DNA of 22,026 bases from Rodentolepis nana (taxonomy: Eukaryota; Platyhelminthes; Cestoda; Cyclophyllidea; Hymenolepididae), in the NCBI GenBank assembly GCA_900617975.1, contig UZAE01000511.1, positions 1 to 22,026 on the forward strand. Direction: 5' to 3'. The translations under genes were made by a program, and so were the position numbers. Position 1 is the first letter of the stretch. Each line of letters starts with the position of its first letter. Below, piece after piece: positions 1-13,200 of the stretch. The notes under the pieces are model-generated. The model saw only the letters and a list, made by a program, of their open reading frames with translations, was not told the origin of the DNA and ran no database searches.

Positions 1-316
1 CAAATGGCAGGCGTTTTGATAGTTATCATTGGCCATTTAGTTGACTTTGGGCTTCACAGAGAGGAGGAGGCACATCAAACTGACAAAAAGTCGAGAGGGA
101 AGGGGACAGAATAATGATTCACGTATGTAACAGAGATAGACCGACAAAAAGGCAGAGAAAAGGTAAGATGAGTACGGTGTAAGTGGTCGAAAATGACATA
201 CAGTGGGGTGATGATAGTTTGAAGTCAGCTGCTGGTTAAAAGACTTTTTGTCATATGAGAATACGTTGCCCAGGGTGCACTACGTGGAGGTAAGTCTATC
301 GCACACCCTAGTTATA
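1..316 (+). repeat. Left arm of the inverted repeat
   Basis: This arm is more decayed than the right one. Where the right arm keeps an 88-codon open frame, this copy has stops. It ends soon after GTGGAGGTAAGTCTA, a motif shared exactly by both arms. Confidence 0.65.
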
Positions 317-2616
317 GTTAAATTCCTCCAAAACGAAATTGAGGTATTAATGCAATCCTAACTTCTACTTTTCATTGTAACAATAACTAAACAATATAAT
401 ATTTTATCAATCTCCTTTTACCTATGACTAAACCTTTTGGAACTGGGTCAAATTAATTTATGCTTTTTTCTGAAGACTTAGATAAAATTTCCAAAGTATG
501 CGTCCATAGAACTCTTCTAATTAATTCGAAAGCACATGTTGTTTTAGCTAAAATAAAATATAGTCGGAGTTCATCATTCCGCAGGAATATACTATTACAA
601 TAAAATAAAATATTCTTTTATGCTGTGATGCAGGGTATTCTGTCTGTTCTACTCAATAGAAAAAGTTTTGCTTTTCGTAAATCGTATGACTAATTAAAGC
701 TTGAAACAACTCAGTGGGGTGGGTTTACCGTCTGGTAAATATAGGCCTGGAGAATAGGAATAAATAAAACGATATTTTGTTGCCATAAGGTTGGCTCTTA
801 CCTGGAAGCAATTGACCACAACTTGGGCATTCACTGTCACTCTTGTTTCAGAGCAGATTACTTTGACTTTGTGCTTAAAGTCACGGGTTATAGCTTCGAC
901 TTCAGAATCTTGTTACGTTACGCTCCATTGATCAGGTAAAAAGGTGCAAAGAAGGGAGTGTCAACGTTACCATTTCTATAATATTTTTTTGTCTACATGT
1001 GTGGTTCTATTATTATTTCAAATTCAAGGCTGTTCTATGACGTGAAAAAATTCGCCTGAAATCTTACAAGCGCATCTGGTTAAAATGTCAAAATGCCCAA
1101 AAGGCAGTTATGAAATACCGCAGATCTCTTTCTCACATCAATGTCAAAATTTGAAAAGTATGCGTTTTTGTTCAATTCGTTTCCTTGATGAAAGAAATAT
1201 AGAAATTAAAATAGATACTAAGAGGCTTGAATGTATTAAGTTAATTGTAAATAAATAACACAACTAAAGTAGTCTAAGCCTTTATTTGCGCTTACTTAAG
1301 CATGAAAATTTAGGCTCAGCTATCCTACATTCCAGTCATTTTAAAAGCTCATATTCATTGTGGAGTATACTTTCATTCATTAAAATGTAAGGTAAATAAA
1401 CCAGACTCAGTATTTTTAAAATTACGTAATTGAATGACGATCTTAATTTTGGAATGGGAAGATAAAAAGGTGACAAACTTTGTTCACACCTACACGTTGA
1501 GACATTCTCACATGCGTGATCGACCGAAGGTCAGTTTATTTTTAAATCTCATCTTATGGTAGTCATGGCTTCACCCACTAATTTACTATTTAAAAAGAAG
1601 TCCTTGAATTGTGGCATTGATTCTTTAATAATAATGATTACGATTCTACCAACTAAAATGCTATTATATGGTAAAGATATATATGGAAAATACAGCCTTC
1701 TCTAAAACCGATAAAGAAGAAACTCTATGAAGAGGTGTTGGCGATAATTATTATTTCTCTTAAAACTCCAGTTTCCGCTTAGACGCATATTATTGTTGGT
1801 TTAAAGAATTCGATGACAATTACAGATGTCTGTTTATATCAAAAAAATCATTTAGATATAAGATCATCTGGTATTTAGGCTATCTGCTTGAGAAGATGAA
1901 TTAAAATTCATTATTCAATTAGTTATTAGTTAATTTAGGATAAGCAAGAACTCTCTTTGCTTAAAATATTACATTAAGTTTGATTTACATTACATCTGTG
2001 GTTTTTTGCATCGCCGGAAGGTGAATAATTGAAAAAAATGACCTTGGATTTTGTATGACAGCTCTATGCAGTCTTTACGGCAATCTGTGAACATATTTCT
2101 GCGGTGACATACTCATCGCCGCTCTCCAACAGCCTGTTTTCCAAAGGAATGACATGTCAATAACTTGGCGCGTTTTAGATCATGACAACTACTTTTCAAG
2201 AAAAGATATCATGTTAAGAATTTTCATTCAATAGTTTTATCCACTTTACGCTTCTTATTAAGCCTTTGAAATTCACCTAAAAGCGGCTATCACTTAACAT
2301 AAGCCGTGTTTGATTTCTCCGCAAAAAAAATAAACCCATCCCTTCTTAGTCATTAAAAAATAACAACTTAAGTAGTCAAGAACACCAACAGCCTCGGGTA
2401 TCATTGAAGAGACATAAATCTCAGGTTTTGTGAATTTCAAATCTCAGCAAATACTTTCCGTCTAGATTTGAGCTAAATCGTTGAATATTTCCATAAAGTT
2501 TAATCCGCAAATTGACAGTCTTCTTCATATCGCTCTAGTTTTTAATATAGCCAAACAAATTCTTTCAGTATATATTGCTGGCTTCATGACATCTAAATTT
2601 TCATAACATTTTCTCA
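317..2616. other. AT-rich interior of the fold-back element
   Basis: I found no gene, RNA or repeat that I can support in these 2.3 kb. Confidence 0.4.
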
Positions 2617-2937
2617 AGGTAAAACGTTCGTTGCCCTGGGGTGTGCTTTAGACTTACCTCCACGTGGTGCACCCTGGGCAACGTATACTCATATGGCAAA
2701 AAGTCTATTAACCGACAGTTGGCTTCCCACTTCAAACTACCATGACCCGACTGTATGTCATGTTCGACCACTTTCACAGTACTCCCATCACCTTTTCTAC
2801 CTTTGTCTCTGTCCATTTTACATCTTTGAAACACTCTTCTGTTCCTCCCCCTCTCGACTTTTTTCACTTTGATGTTCTATGAAGCCCGAAGTCAGCTAAA
2901 AGGCTAATGCTAACCACCAAAGCTCCTGTCGTTTAAT
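2617..2937 (-). repeat. Right arm of the inverted repeat, with an internal hairpin
   Basis: It is the reverse complement of the left arm. An 88-residue open frame (2601-2867, minus) crosses it and is rich in K and R. Within the arm, cgttgccctggggtg at 2629-2643 and caccctgggcaacg at 2670-2683 can pair into a hairpin with a loop of about 26 bases. Confidence 0.65.
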
Positions 2938-3938
2938 ATAAATAAACGTTCGCTGCCCTCACGGTGTAATTACTCCTGGAGTAGGGTTGGCAACAGATAT
3001 CTGTAATTATGCTCCACCTGCAATACTGGGAAACGTTAATCCACTGTCGAGATTTCAATTTTTCACTCAAGACTATCACTCGATCTTGTGTGAATTATTT
3101 ATATTTGTAATGATCAAATCAGTAACCTTGATAGGCCATCAGTAAGCAGGGTGTCTGTGTAAACGTAGGTTCAAATCCTCCTTCACCGATGCAAAAAGGA
3201 ACGCCAGCTTTTAAAGTGGTTGCTTTTATGAACTGACTTATTTATGCCAACATGATACAAAGACATCTGAGTGAATACGATAACTTTCCTCTCCTCAAGA
3301 TCAATTTCTAAACATTCTCATTTCAATATCTGCTATTGGCTCACAAGCCTATTGCTGCGTCTATGTGACCAGACTCCAACGTTGATACCAATTTCCAAAT
3401 GAACAATAGTTAGTGCGACATTTTAGCAGTGTTCCTGTATTCAACAGGCCAAAGTTTAGGATCTGAACTTTCTCATTTACTGCTCAGTCACTAGATAATC
3501 TTCAAAATTTAAAAAAACGTCCCCACTGGTTTCTCTAAATGCACTAATTGTGTACTACTAGCAGTCTAATCTCTTATTTGCATCGATTTTGGCAAATAGT
3601 GAAGAGATTGTAAGCTTAAGGTTCAGTAAATCACATATCTGCATTTTCCACCGCTCTTGAGATTGACTTCCAGCTACCAAATAATTTCCTAACCCACTTT
3701 TTGAAGCTATTCAGATGCTCTTTTTGAAAATTCACATACTGACGACTCTACTCATTAACTTGATCGATATCCTGCAGGGCTTTCACATCGAATCCATATT
3801 GTTAAATAAGAATGTCCCGGTACCAAAATACTATTCGCGGAGAGTTTGAAGTTATGAACCCAATGAGGCTCAACTTAAATTCACCATCAAAAGCCGGTTA
3901 AAACAATTGAGAATAAAAAACCTTTAATACAATATCAT
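2938..3938. other. Intergenic sequence downstream of TGS1
   Basis: There is no coding region. A further copy of the cgttcgctgccct motif sits just outside the right arm (about 2946-2960), and an isolated B-box-like GGTTCAAATCC lies at 3168-3178. Confidence 0.4.
3924..3929 (-). terminator. TGS1: Candidate poly(A) signal ATTAAA for TGS1
   Basis: The variant signal ATTAAA lies on the minus strand ten bases past the TGS1 stop. It implies a very short 3' UTR. I saw no better AATAAA close by, but six bases alone are weak evidence. Confidence 0.3.
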
Positions 3939-4252
3939 CTATGAAATTGTACAAGCAAAATACTTCCGAAAGTTCGACCACATCGAGTCTGCTGTTGAGA
4001 TAGCAGTATCAATTACGGATTCTTCAACATAGCTCATATCTTCTTTCTCCCATACCTCTTTTGGAGCTTCTTTTATGGGAGTGGGTTCAAAAGTGGAATC
4101 TTCACCTACATCACCTTCATTCTCCCCGAAATGGAGATAGACAGTCATGGCTTTCGCCTTGAAATTGATGATATCCATTTCACATTCCATGCAGGGAGCC
4201 ACGTCTAGGGGATCGGCAGCTATGAAACGCTGATGGAGATCAAATAGTTGAG
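3939..4252 (-). CDS. TGS1: TGS1 terminal coding exon (C-terminus)
   Basis: The acceptor reads ttgccatttcag before the exon, and its first two bases complete the alanine codon left open by the previous exon. The exon encodes about 103 residues. It begins QLFDLHQRF and contains MECEMDIINFKAKAMTVYLHFG, written here as MECEMDIINF followed by KAKAMTVYLHFG, which matches the conserved C-terminal beta strands of TGS1 (human has NNKLKTITAYFG at the same place). After that comes an acidic tail (GENEGDVGEDSTFEP, then KEVWEKEDMSYVEE) that runs beyond where the human protein ends, so this protein has a C-terminal extension of about 65 residues. The stop codon is at 3939-3941. Confidence 0.92.
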
Positions 4253-7200
4253 CTGAAATGGCAATGAAATAAACGAATTATGAAGTCAAACATAATGTGT
4301 TTACTGCTCATACATACATACAGTGAACAGAATGATCGATTATACTGCTCACAACTGATCTAAAAAGGAGATTATTAGCAAAGAATTGGTGGTTGAACAA
4401 GTTCTATTCCTGTAGTGTTCTTTCAGTGTTCCAATAGAATTAACCCTAATAAAGTGAAAACTAGATTAGTTCGTTCAAAACGAACGCTTTCCAACATTCT
4501 GTAACGAAGGTCACTCTTCATAAATTCAGTTGAAGGAGCCTTCAATTTCTCTAACCACAAAAAAAGAAATTAACAAACACGAACGCGATAACGACAAAGA
4601 TTCCAAACTGGAGAAAAATGGAATAATATAAAACAGACGAAAAATTGAAATATTAGGTTATTCTCGATCAATGACAAATCAACTTTGTGCATAAACACGA
4701 GTTAGCCAATCTACGATGGACTATCATCGATAGTTAAGTTACAGGCGCATGTGAACCTCCCCTGGCCAGCCCATCAGTAATTGACAAATTCATTTTAGCT
4801 AATCTCCCTCGATCATATTAAACATACGAGTGCTAAAGAGTTAATTAAAAAAGACAAGACACAATACCTGCATTGGTATTTCGAGGCAAATAAAGAGCCA
4901 CAGGCCCTCCCGAGCGAATTTTCGAAGCGATAGCCTCTACTAGGTGGAAGATGTTCAACTGACCAGATATTTTAGCATTAGCGAGAGAGAAGGTGTGCTG
5001 AGAGTACTCTGGACCACCCCAAGGTGGTGAAGCGAGAATGGCATCATATCGATCCTTGTTTTCACGGAGGAATTTGAAGGCATCGGAACAAATGAACTCA
5101 ATTTTGTCAGCGACTCCATAAACTTCTGCGTTCTTTCTTGCCATTTCTATCATTTGTTTGCTAAAATCCACCGTTACCACTAGAAAAACCCAAGGGTAAA
5201 GGAAGTTTAAGCATTAGACAGAATGGATGTATCAAATTAAAATAGTGAACCGTTAGTCCACTAAAATTTTCCCAAATCTATTAATTAATTAATTAATAGT
5301 CGAGAATACAACTGTCATCGTCCTGGTTGTGTTTGGCTCTTCAAATACACCTACATCAAGACCTTTTAGTGATTTAAATAATCGTTGTCTTGTTAATATC
5401 TTGGAGTAACTGTTTTTCTGTCTTCTTTTTTGCCCTTCAATTTTGGGTTAGTGGTAGTCTAACCACTATCTAATGGACAAATAAACCATGATGACAAACA
5501 GACGGACAGATAACAAACCCAATTAACTGTCAAGATGCTAGGGGTAATGGGAACTCGTGGCTTGATAAGGATAGTGCATGTGTGGGCTAAAGAATATTAA
5601 CAGAGGGGGGCCTTGTAACTAATCTAGGATGGCTTCAGGACAATATAATAAGTATTAAAGCAATAAAACACCAAGCGTTCAATTAATTTCACTCAAATAA
5701 CCTGAAATCAAAACAATTTGTGTGCTAAAATTACTGTCAATAATAGCAATGGCAGCAGCATTTTACTACATTTCAAGAAACGATTTCAAGATTCGAGATT
5801 AGATCACTCAGTGAATACACACCCCTGTATGATGAACTATTATTCAGTCAAGTATGGTCGGTTCCAACCCCGATCCTTTCAAGACGTGGGAATCATCCAC
5901 ATCCAAAAAGTTAAGTTTAAGAATTCTACTTTATTCTACTTCTTATAAAAACAAGAAAAAAATAGCAAAACATAGAGCTATAGAGGCCTTCCTCAGTACC
6001 TCTCCCTGATTTCTTCCACCTCTCCTCTCCGTAAGTGGATGCTCCCACAAGATGCACATTTGTAAAAACAATTTGCGTTAATATAAGGAATGACAATGAT
6101 GACAACATTCTAAAATGAGCTTAAAACCCTAAACTAAGCCTACAAACAGGCAATTCGACAAAAATTCGGGCAAAAAAATCAATGAACTCTGAGCCGAATT
6201 ATTAAGATTAGATGCTTGACAAAAGTTAACTATGCAAGAGATGCGCAGGAAATAAAACAGTGGTAATTCCCTTTGCAATGTCAAATACCTTCCTAGCAGC
6301 TGCCAAGGACAACAGCCTTTGCCATTAGAAGTCAGAGTTGTGGGTTAGACGAATGGAAACTGGTCTGAAAATGAGAAGTCGTAAATATAAATCCCTCCCC
6401 CCCCCCCCCCCCCCCCGCCTCCCCAAACTTTCAAGTAGATTCACTATTTGTTGGTCGTAGGCCCCATAGCCATCTGACTACAATAAATATCTGGCGATCA
6501 GGAACCGTAAGACATTGGCGACAACATTCTACACCACAGTCCAACTGGGCACATAGATGTTATTCGTAACTAGGTGATACTAACGACGAAACATAATTGA
6601 CGGATCACGAAAAAATACAAGCAAATGAACCTGATTTTTTGATCACTCAAATGGCTATCAAGATCATCTTTTAGCTGTTTCCCCAACTTGAGGAGAGTGG
6701 CAATTTCATCCGTGATATCCCGGTAAATTGGCATTGACGCTGTGTCCATTCTTCATACATTGCATCAATAAACAGCTTTTTATGTTTAGATAACGGATGG
6801 GGAGAAGGTAGGAGATCAGTGAACAATAAAATCCACCGTCATAAAAGAAGATAAAGTATCTACTCACTAATGGAACATGTTTGCACACCATAATGAAAAA
6901 AAAGAGATAAAAATGGTCGGAAGTAGTGAAATCAGGATAGTTGATCAGAATAAGGGAAAAATCCGTTAATACCAGAGAGAAATGTTGAATAGGAAATTTC
7001 GTAGATAGATCTAGAGTGAGGGCTTCATCTCACTAAGTATAATGTAAGATTGGCTTTAGAATGCCTTAATGTCAATGGTAAGCAAAAAAAGTAAATAGGA
7101 AGTGGAACTAATACTGCCCATTAAGAGAAAATGCTTAACCAACGTGACTTCGAAGCCTCTTTCTGGTGCCTAACTAACAGCTCTCGGAATGAACGCATAT

Positions 7201-10200
7201 TAAAATGATTATTACAACTTCCAAAGACTTTTAGGAGAAGCATTCATAAGATTTAATTTGAGTAGGATGAAAGTATTCTGAAGCCGCTACTTCGAGAGCA
7301 ATGATCTTTTGACTTTCAAAATTTAGAGTCTACGTAGTGACCACTAGGCCAGTCGACAGTTTTGTTTTGTATAAACATCTTGCAGAGACGGAAATAAACT
7401 ATAAATGGCATTGCGCACTCATGAATGAGGTCAAATGGAAAATTGAGCATTTCAAAAAATTGGAGAAGAAATCTGGAGCAAAAATAGCTAACCACTGGAG
7501 CATATAGTGGAAGTTTACATTTTACTCGAGTAAAGAATGCGGAAATTTGCTCAGAATCGGTAGAAGAATTCTATTTTTCTCCCGTTTACTTATAAGACAT
7601 CGTGATCGAATTGAAGTCGCTTTTAATGTAGCTATTTCGTAGTATTCACTTATAAACACCAAGGCCTCGAGCAAAATTATTATTGAAAACAGGAAATTAT
7701 TTTCTTTTGATAAGAATGCTGGACAAATAAAAACGAATCCTCGTAATGCATTCCTGTGAATAACAGACTAGGAGAAATTTCGCAATTTTCGAAAAAATGG
7801 TTTGCATTTTGATTACCGATATGTATTTAAACTGAAATATCGTTTCACCCTAGCAACCGAGGGCTTAGAATAAGCTTTTGTAGAAAAGAGGCATACTCTA
7901 TTTTGTCGAAATTTAGATAACCCAAACAAATACCTAAAAATAAAAAATCCCTAGTGACCACATGTGCGCTTGCTCTGACTTAGTATGGAATAGAGAGAGA
8001 GAGATGGGGAGGGAGGACTGGATTTGCCATTAATTACGTAGGAAGCAAGCTTAGGTGTGTTTTGATTATATCACCGTCCGGTTCATTTTACCTGCACCGA
8101 TTTGGATTTATCACTCACCCTCCCTCTCCGAACAAGACCGAGGTGAACTGCGCATAGGCTGCGACTTGAAAAGTAACTTTAATTAGAAATCAAATGGCTT
8201 CAACTCTATGACTCAGCACTGTCAGCAGTTAGAAGTGAGTGCAATCAGCGAATAAAACTCACTCTTGTCGCCAATAAATGGCTATATTTAAATGCTTGAT
8301 TGAGGAAAGGCCGCGTCTTAAAAGTCGTTAATGAAGTGAAGAGAATTTAGGCTAAATTAGCGCTCCCCAAACACAAACAAGGCAAGAGAGGCAGATACGT
8401 CATGCTAGGAGAGAGAGAGAGAGTACTAAGATTGCTATTCCATGGGCAAAAGCTGAAGTAGTGTTGGGGGAAGTGAAATCGCGATGAAATATTGAAAGTG
8501 AGACAATCAGGACAACTTGTTTTAACTAACAAATTTTCGTCATAACAAATTGCTATCCTATGCCTTCATTGAGGACGCGTGCTTGAATTATAAAAGCAGG
8601 ACACTGGAAAACTTACCTTTGAATCCGGCCAACGCTAATTGGATACAGCTGCCTCCTACCCCGGTGAAAAGATCAAGAGCAACGGGGGATTTCTTTTCTG
8701 GTGTCAGTCTAAGCAATCGCCGAGCATGATGAATTGCTAGCACTTCAGGAGTGACACTGAATAGGCCTTCTAAAGGAATAGAAAGGAGAGCGATTAGGTT
8801 AAATAGGCATAACACGGTAATGATGGAGGTCTACATTTGGACTTTATTCTATTTAACGGATGACAGTACACTAGATGCATTCAGGTTGGCTTCAATTGGC
8901 CTACAATAGGATATTGGAGAAGATTTTTCAGATGCAGTAACAATCACGTTCATTACCAAGGCTGAAGGTAAACGGTTAATAAGCTACAATCCTTTCAAAT
9001 GGTAATTCACTATTAGAGCAAAATTTCCTATTGAGAAATATGAAGATTAGACTTATATGGGACTCATCTATCACACAGAATCACCAAATATATTCTGATA
9101 GTTACTACTCCTCAAAGGGGTAATAAAGGGCAAGCATCCGTTGATATCTGATATATAGTCTAGGTGACGATTGATTACAGAAGTTACGACCTCGCTTACT
9201 CATATATAATTCGTTTCTCATTTAATATTCATTCCACAGATTAGTTTGAGTAGACTGAAGTGTGATCATTGAGATTTCGTTACAAATGAGGTTTAACAAA
9301 CTGCTTGCTCGCAGGCAACTGATTAAATAAGAATAATTCCCTCCAGTAAGTAACTGAAGAAGGAGACCTATTAACTGGAAGATAACTAAGTCAATTTGCT
9401 TACTTGAGTTGAATGAACGATTCACAAGTTTGGCATTTCATCCTTCCATGTGGACTTATAGGGTGACGAGAGATGATACAAGACTTGACCAAAAATCCAG
9501 AATCTTTCATGCCCGTGCTTAGGTTCTATTGAACGTCCAGATTATTATCATTTAGGGACAAAAAAGCCAAACTAGGTGCTTATAGTATATAAACAGTAGC
9601 TAGTTTATCCATTACCAACGCAGACAGATAAACATATTTCAATTCCACGAACTCAACCTATTTAGCACAGCCTATCTACACATTGGTCATAATCTAGACA
9701 AGGATATCTCAGAAGCGTATGCATAGCAATTTTTCGAGACCCAAGTTCTTTCCCCTACAATGCCGCTTCAAACCTCTAATTCAAAAGTCCTTAAATAGCC
9801 AGCACTGTATCAGATTACTAAGGCCCTGAATAGAAATGTATCAAATTAATAAATCATACACATCAGTAAGTAGCTATCGTTAATTTAGTCATAAAAAGAG
9901 AAATAAGGTAACAATATCTGTGGTACATTAGCCTAATTAAAAGAGGCGACCAATACACGCACGCTAAGCACATCTACAACTCAGAATCCTTAAAATTGTA
10001 GTATTTACCGCGATCGATGTGAATACCCTCATCGAAGAGCCTGAAGAAACGGTAGCGCTGTCTCCAGTACTTCTCCAGATCCATACTACTGAGATCATGC
10101 CCGATTAATTCAGGAGGAATGTAGGAGAAGCACAAGATCCGATCACCATTGAAATTGGTAAAGTGATCGAAATAGTTGTGCGAATTTAGAGAATCTAAAT

Positions 10201-13200
10201 AATTATAAAAAAAAGATATTTAAATTGACGTTACAATAGATTTAGAAAGTGACAGGAGGAAACACATAAAGCCAGCAGCTGTGTCATCGAAGACATAGGA
10301 AACAGCCCTGCCGAGAAGTCACCACTTTACAAACTTTGAGTCCCCCAGACCCCCTATTCTAATCGAAAGTGCATTGCTCCCCCCCCCCCCCCTCCAACAA
10401 CAATTCTCCACATTCAACAAAGCAACTGTATGTTCACGTATCATAATGACCCCTTTAACGCACATAGTAGCCTATCCTAACCCTCCCCCCTTTTATATGT
10501 TAGCCCAAGCCAAAAGTAGTTTAACTTGGGATACCATTCCTCTCAGAATGTCCTCACATAAACACCTTGCTCTATGCAAAAAAATGACAAATTGGTTGAA
10601 TCTCTCATTCCCAGTCAGTCATCCTTGGTTTTCATCCTGATTTATTAATATACAGGCATAAAGTCAAATTTTTGAGATGCAGCTTCTCCTGATCTTAAAC
10701 TATTCGATATTTATGAGTAAAAGATGGAGTTTACACAATTTTACAAATTACGGACTCCAATCATTAAGGGGGTGATGACAACAGCATGGATTCTGAAACT
10801 GAGGAGGCAAGGACAAATAAAGAAACAAGTATAAAAATCATCAATCTCTCAAAAACACACTATTTGACAAGAAAGCGGAATTAATATTAACACCAACATG
10901 TAAAATTTATAAAATAAACCCTTTTAATCCAGTAATTACTAGCTCCCGGTCTTATTATTTTATCCCACTCTCACCATGACAGGTAACATAAATGTTCTGC
11001 TAAACCACTATAATTAAACTCCCACATAATAGCACAAATGTGCCTATCAAATAGACATAACCAAAACATTCATAGCGATGCTTTTAACAGACAGCATAGT
11101 GGCTTTCCCAAGAAGGAAAATGATTAATACTAGAACTTGAAACAGAATATTAGAGAAATCAGATAAGCTGATTGAAACAATGACTCTAAAACAAACATTC
11201 AATTACAAGATCAGTAACATGCGCAACATTTGAATCGATTAAGCTGACTTGTTAGAATGCGAAGAAATTCGGCGTCTTTACGGCAATACGAGTTTCAAAC
11301 GCTCAGCGCTGGAGCTTGACCCCTCCTCTTCTATCACCAAATTTTTCTCCCCTAAACCTCTACGGCAGTTCTGAGGCTCCGCGAAGCAGCCAAAATGGTA
11401 GCCTTCTGCCTTACAAAAGCTGGCATATCCCGAAAGTCCTTAGGGAAATGACCCGCCTCATTTAACAGAATTACTAAATTCAATCTATAGACGCCTTAAC
11501 CATAAATTTCTGGAGATTTTAAAGATGTATGGGGAAAACATTGCAATGAAGAGACTCTCTAAGAATTGCATTATCTAACACTCAGAGGTAACCCAATTAA
11601 CGGTTATAATTCGAAATTTCAAGGCAAAAATGCCTGCAAATAATTCTAATGCTCCCAGCGGAATGAAACTGTGGGTAAATGTGCCTTGAAGAGGGCACTT
11701 TGGCATTACAATTTGAGTTAAGGGAGGGGAGGGGAGAGCAGTATCAAAAGGAATCACCGAGTAGGAAAGGAGAGAGAGAGCTATTGCCGCAAAAATGCAT
11801 TTACTTAAAGGGAAAGGAGACCGGAAGAGGGGAGATCAGTAAATAAATTAGGCACACAAAAGCTTTCCAAACCTTGAGTACAATGAAATTCACTGAACAA
11901 AATTAGAATGCAGTGATGAGAGTATATATATATAACGGCTTAGATATGTACTTCTACTAAAATAAAGGAAAGGGTAATGGTTTATGAAACACCAAATCTC
12001 TACTGACGTAATAACATGGAGTTTGACGCAATATTAGCGGTTAATGTGACGTTGCCAGATAACACCTTTTCCACAATTGCCCCGACCCACTGAGAAGCGT
12101 ATACACTGTCAAATGGAAGCTGATTTTGTTAATTACATTATGACATATCTGTTGACTATAAAGGTAGGCGTAAAAGGTTAAAGCAAAGATTACACTCCTA
12201 TGCAATAGATTAGAAAGCAGTGCACTAGGGATTAAACCTGTAACCTTCATTAAGCTTCTCCGAAGATGTCCAGTCCGCTCTTCTAAGGATATCTAATTAC
12301 GAAAGTACATACGCATGTGAAATATCGCTTTCATTTAAAAAATGCTTAAATCAATATAGGGCCCTAAATATGGCTTTCAAATATCTCAGCTAATCTTAAA
12401 ATTCTAATACCTAACTCTACAAAAATGGAATACCTATAAACCATTCGCTTCTTTAACCAAAGTGCATATTCCAAAAGAACTTTAAACAAAGGTGGACTTT
12501 CATTCAAGTGCATAATCAGAATCAATATTATATAAACACCACCTTCAACCATTGAATTTAAGGTGAAAAATTGGAACAAATTAAAATGTTTCAACATCTC
12601 AGTGCGAGGAGAACATACAAAACCACAAATAATAACATCTAAGACTGTTTACCCTCAAGCAAACCAGTAGAGTTTCAAGTACCGTAATTAGAAGGCAGGC
12701 AATGAAAACATAAAGTCGAGATTAAAGACTAACCCACTTGTTCAATCGCTCAAGGTTTTGTATTAAAGCAAGCAAAATAGTTCATTTATGAGACTGTTGC
12801 GGTATTCAGTTGGCCCATATTTATACACTCATCACTACTAAAAGAAATGACCGTTCGGATTGCCTGATAATAAAAAAAAGCAAAAATAGGCATACATTCA
12901 AGTTTACAATTCGTGAAAAATTGCAAACACAACATCCAAAGAACCGTGCGTAATCTCCCTAATGAACAAAGAGTTCCCATTGTCAATCAATTCTTCATAC
13001 TACTAAAGCTAATAACATTGGGGCATTGTTGGCTAAACGGTACTAGAATAGGTCTTTACTCATAATAGACCTTCGATTAACGCAGTTACCTGCATTAGAA
13101 CGCACAAAGAGCATGCATCAAAGGGAACTTACCGAAGATAGCCATTTTAAGATCGTCTATGTCAGTACACTGCCAGGTTGTAGGGAGATAGAAATGCATG

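Larger units (their letters stand above)
1..2937. mobile_element. Fold-back element with about 310-bp inverted arms
   Basis: Bases 1 to about 316 match the reverse complement of about 2617-2937 over nearly the whole length, with scattered differences. Shared landmarks include ATTGGCC/ATTAGCC, GACTT-GGGCTTCA, AAAGTCGAGAGG, GTGGTCGA, ATGACATACAGT, GACTTTTTG and TTGCCCAGGGTGCAC. The 2.3-kb interior has no ORF of note. Inverted arms without a visible transposase suggest a non-autonomous fold-back or long-TIR element, or two copies of a short repeat in opposite orientation. The left arm may continue outside the window. No target-site duplication can be judged. Confidence 0.65.

Noticed and set aside
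2601..2867. 88-residue open frame on the minus strand as a gene
   Set aside because: It lies in the arm of an inverted repeat, is disrupted in the other arm and matches no protein I know.
3168..3178. GGTTCAAATCC, a tRNA B-box-like sequence
   Set aside because: The T stem is imperfect, and no acceptor stem or anticodon arm can be built at the right distance upstream.
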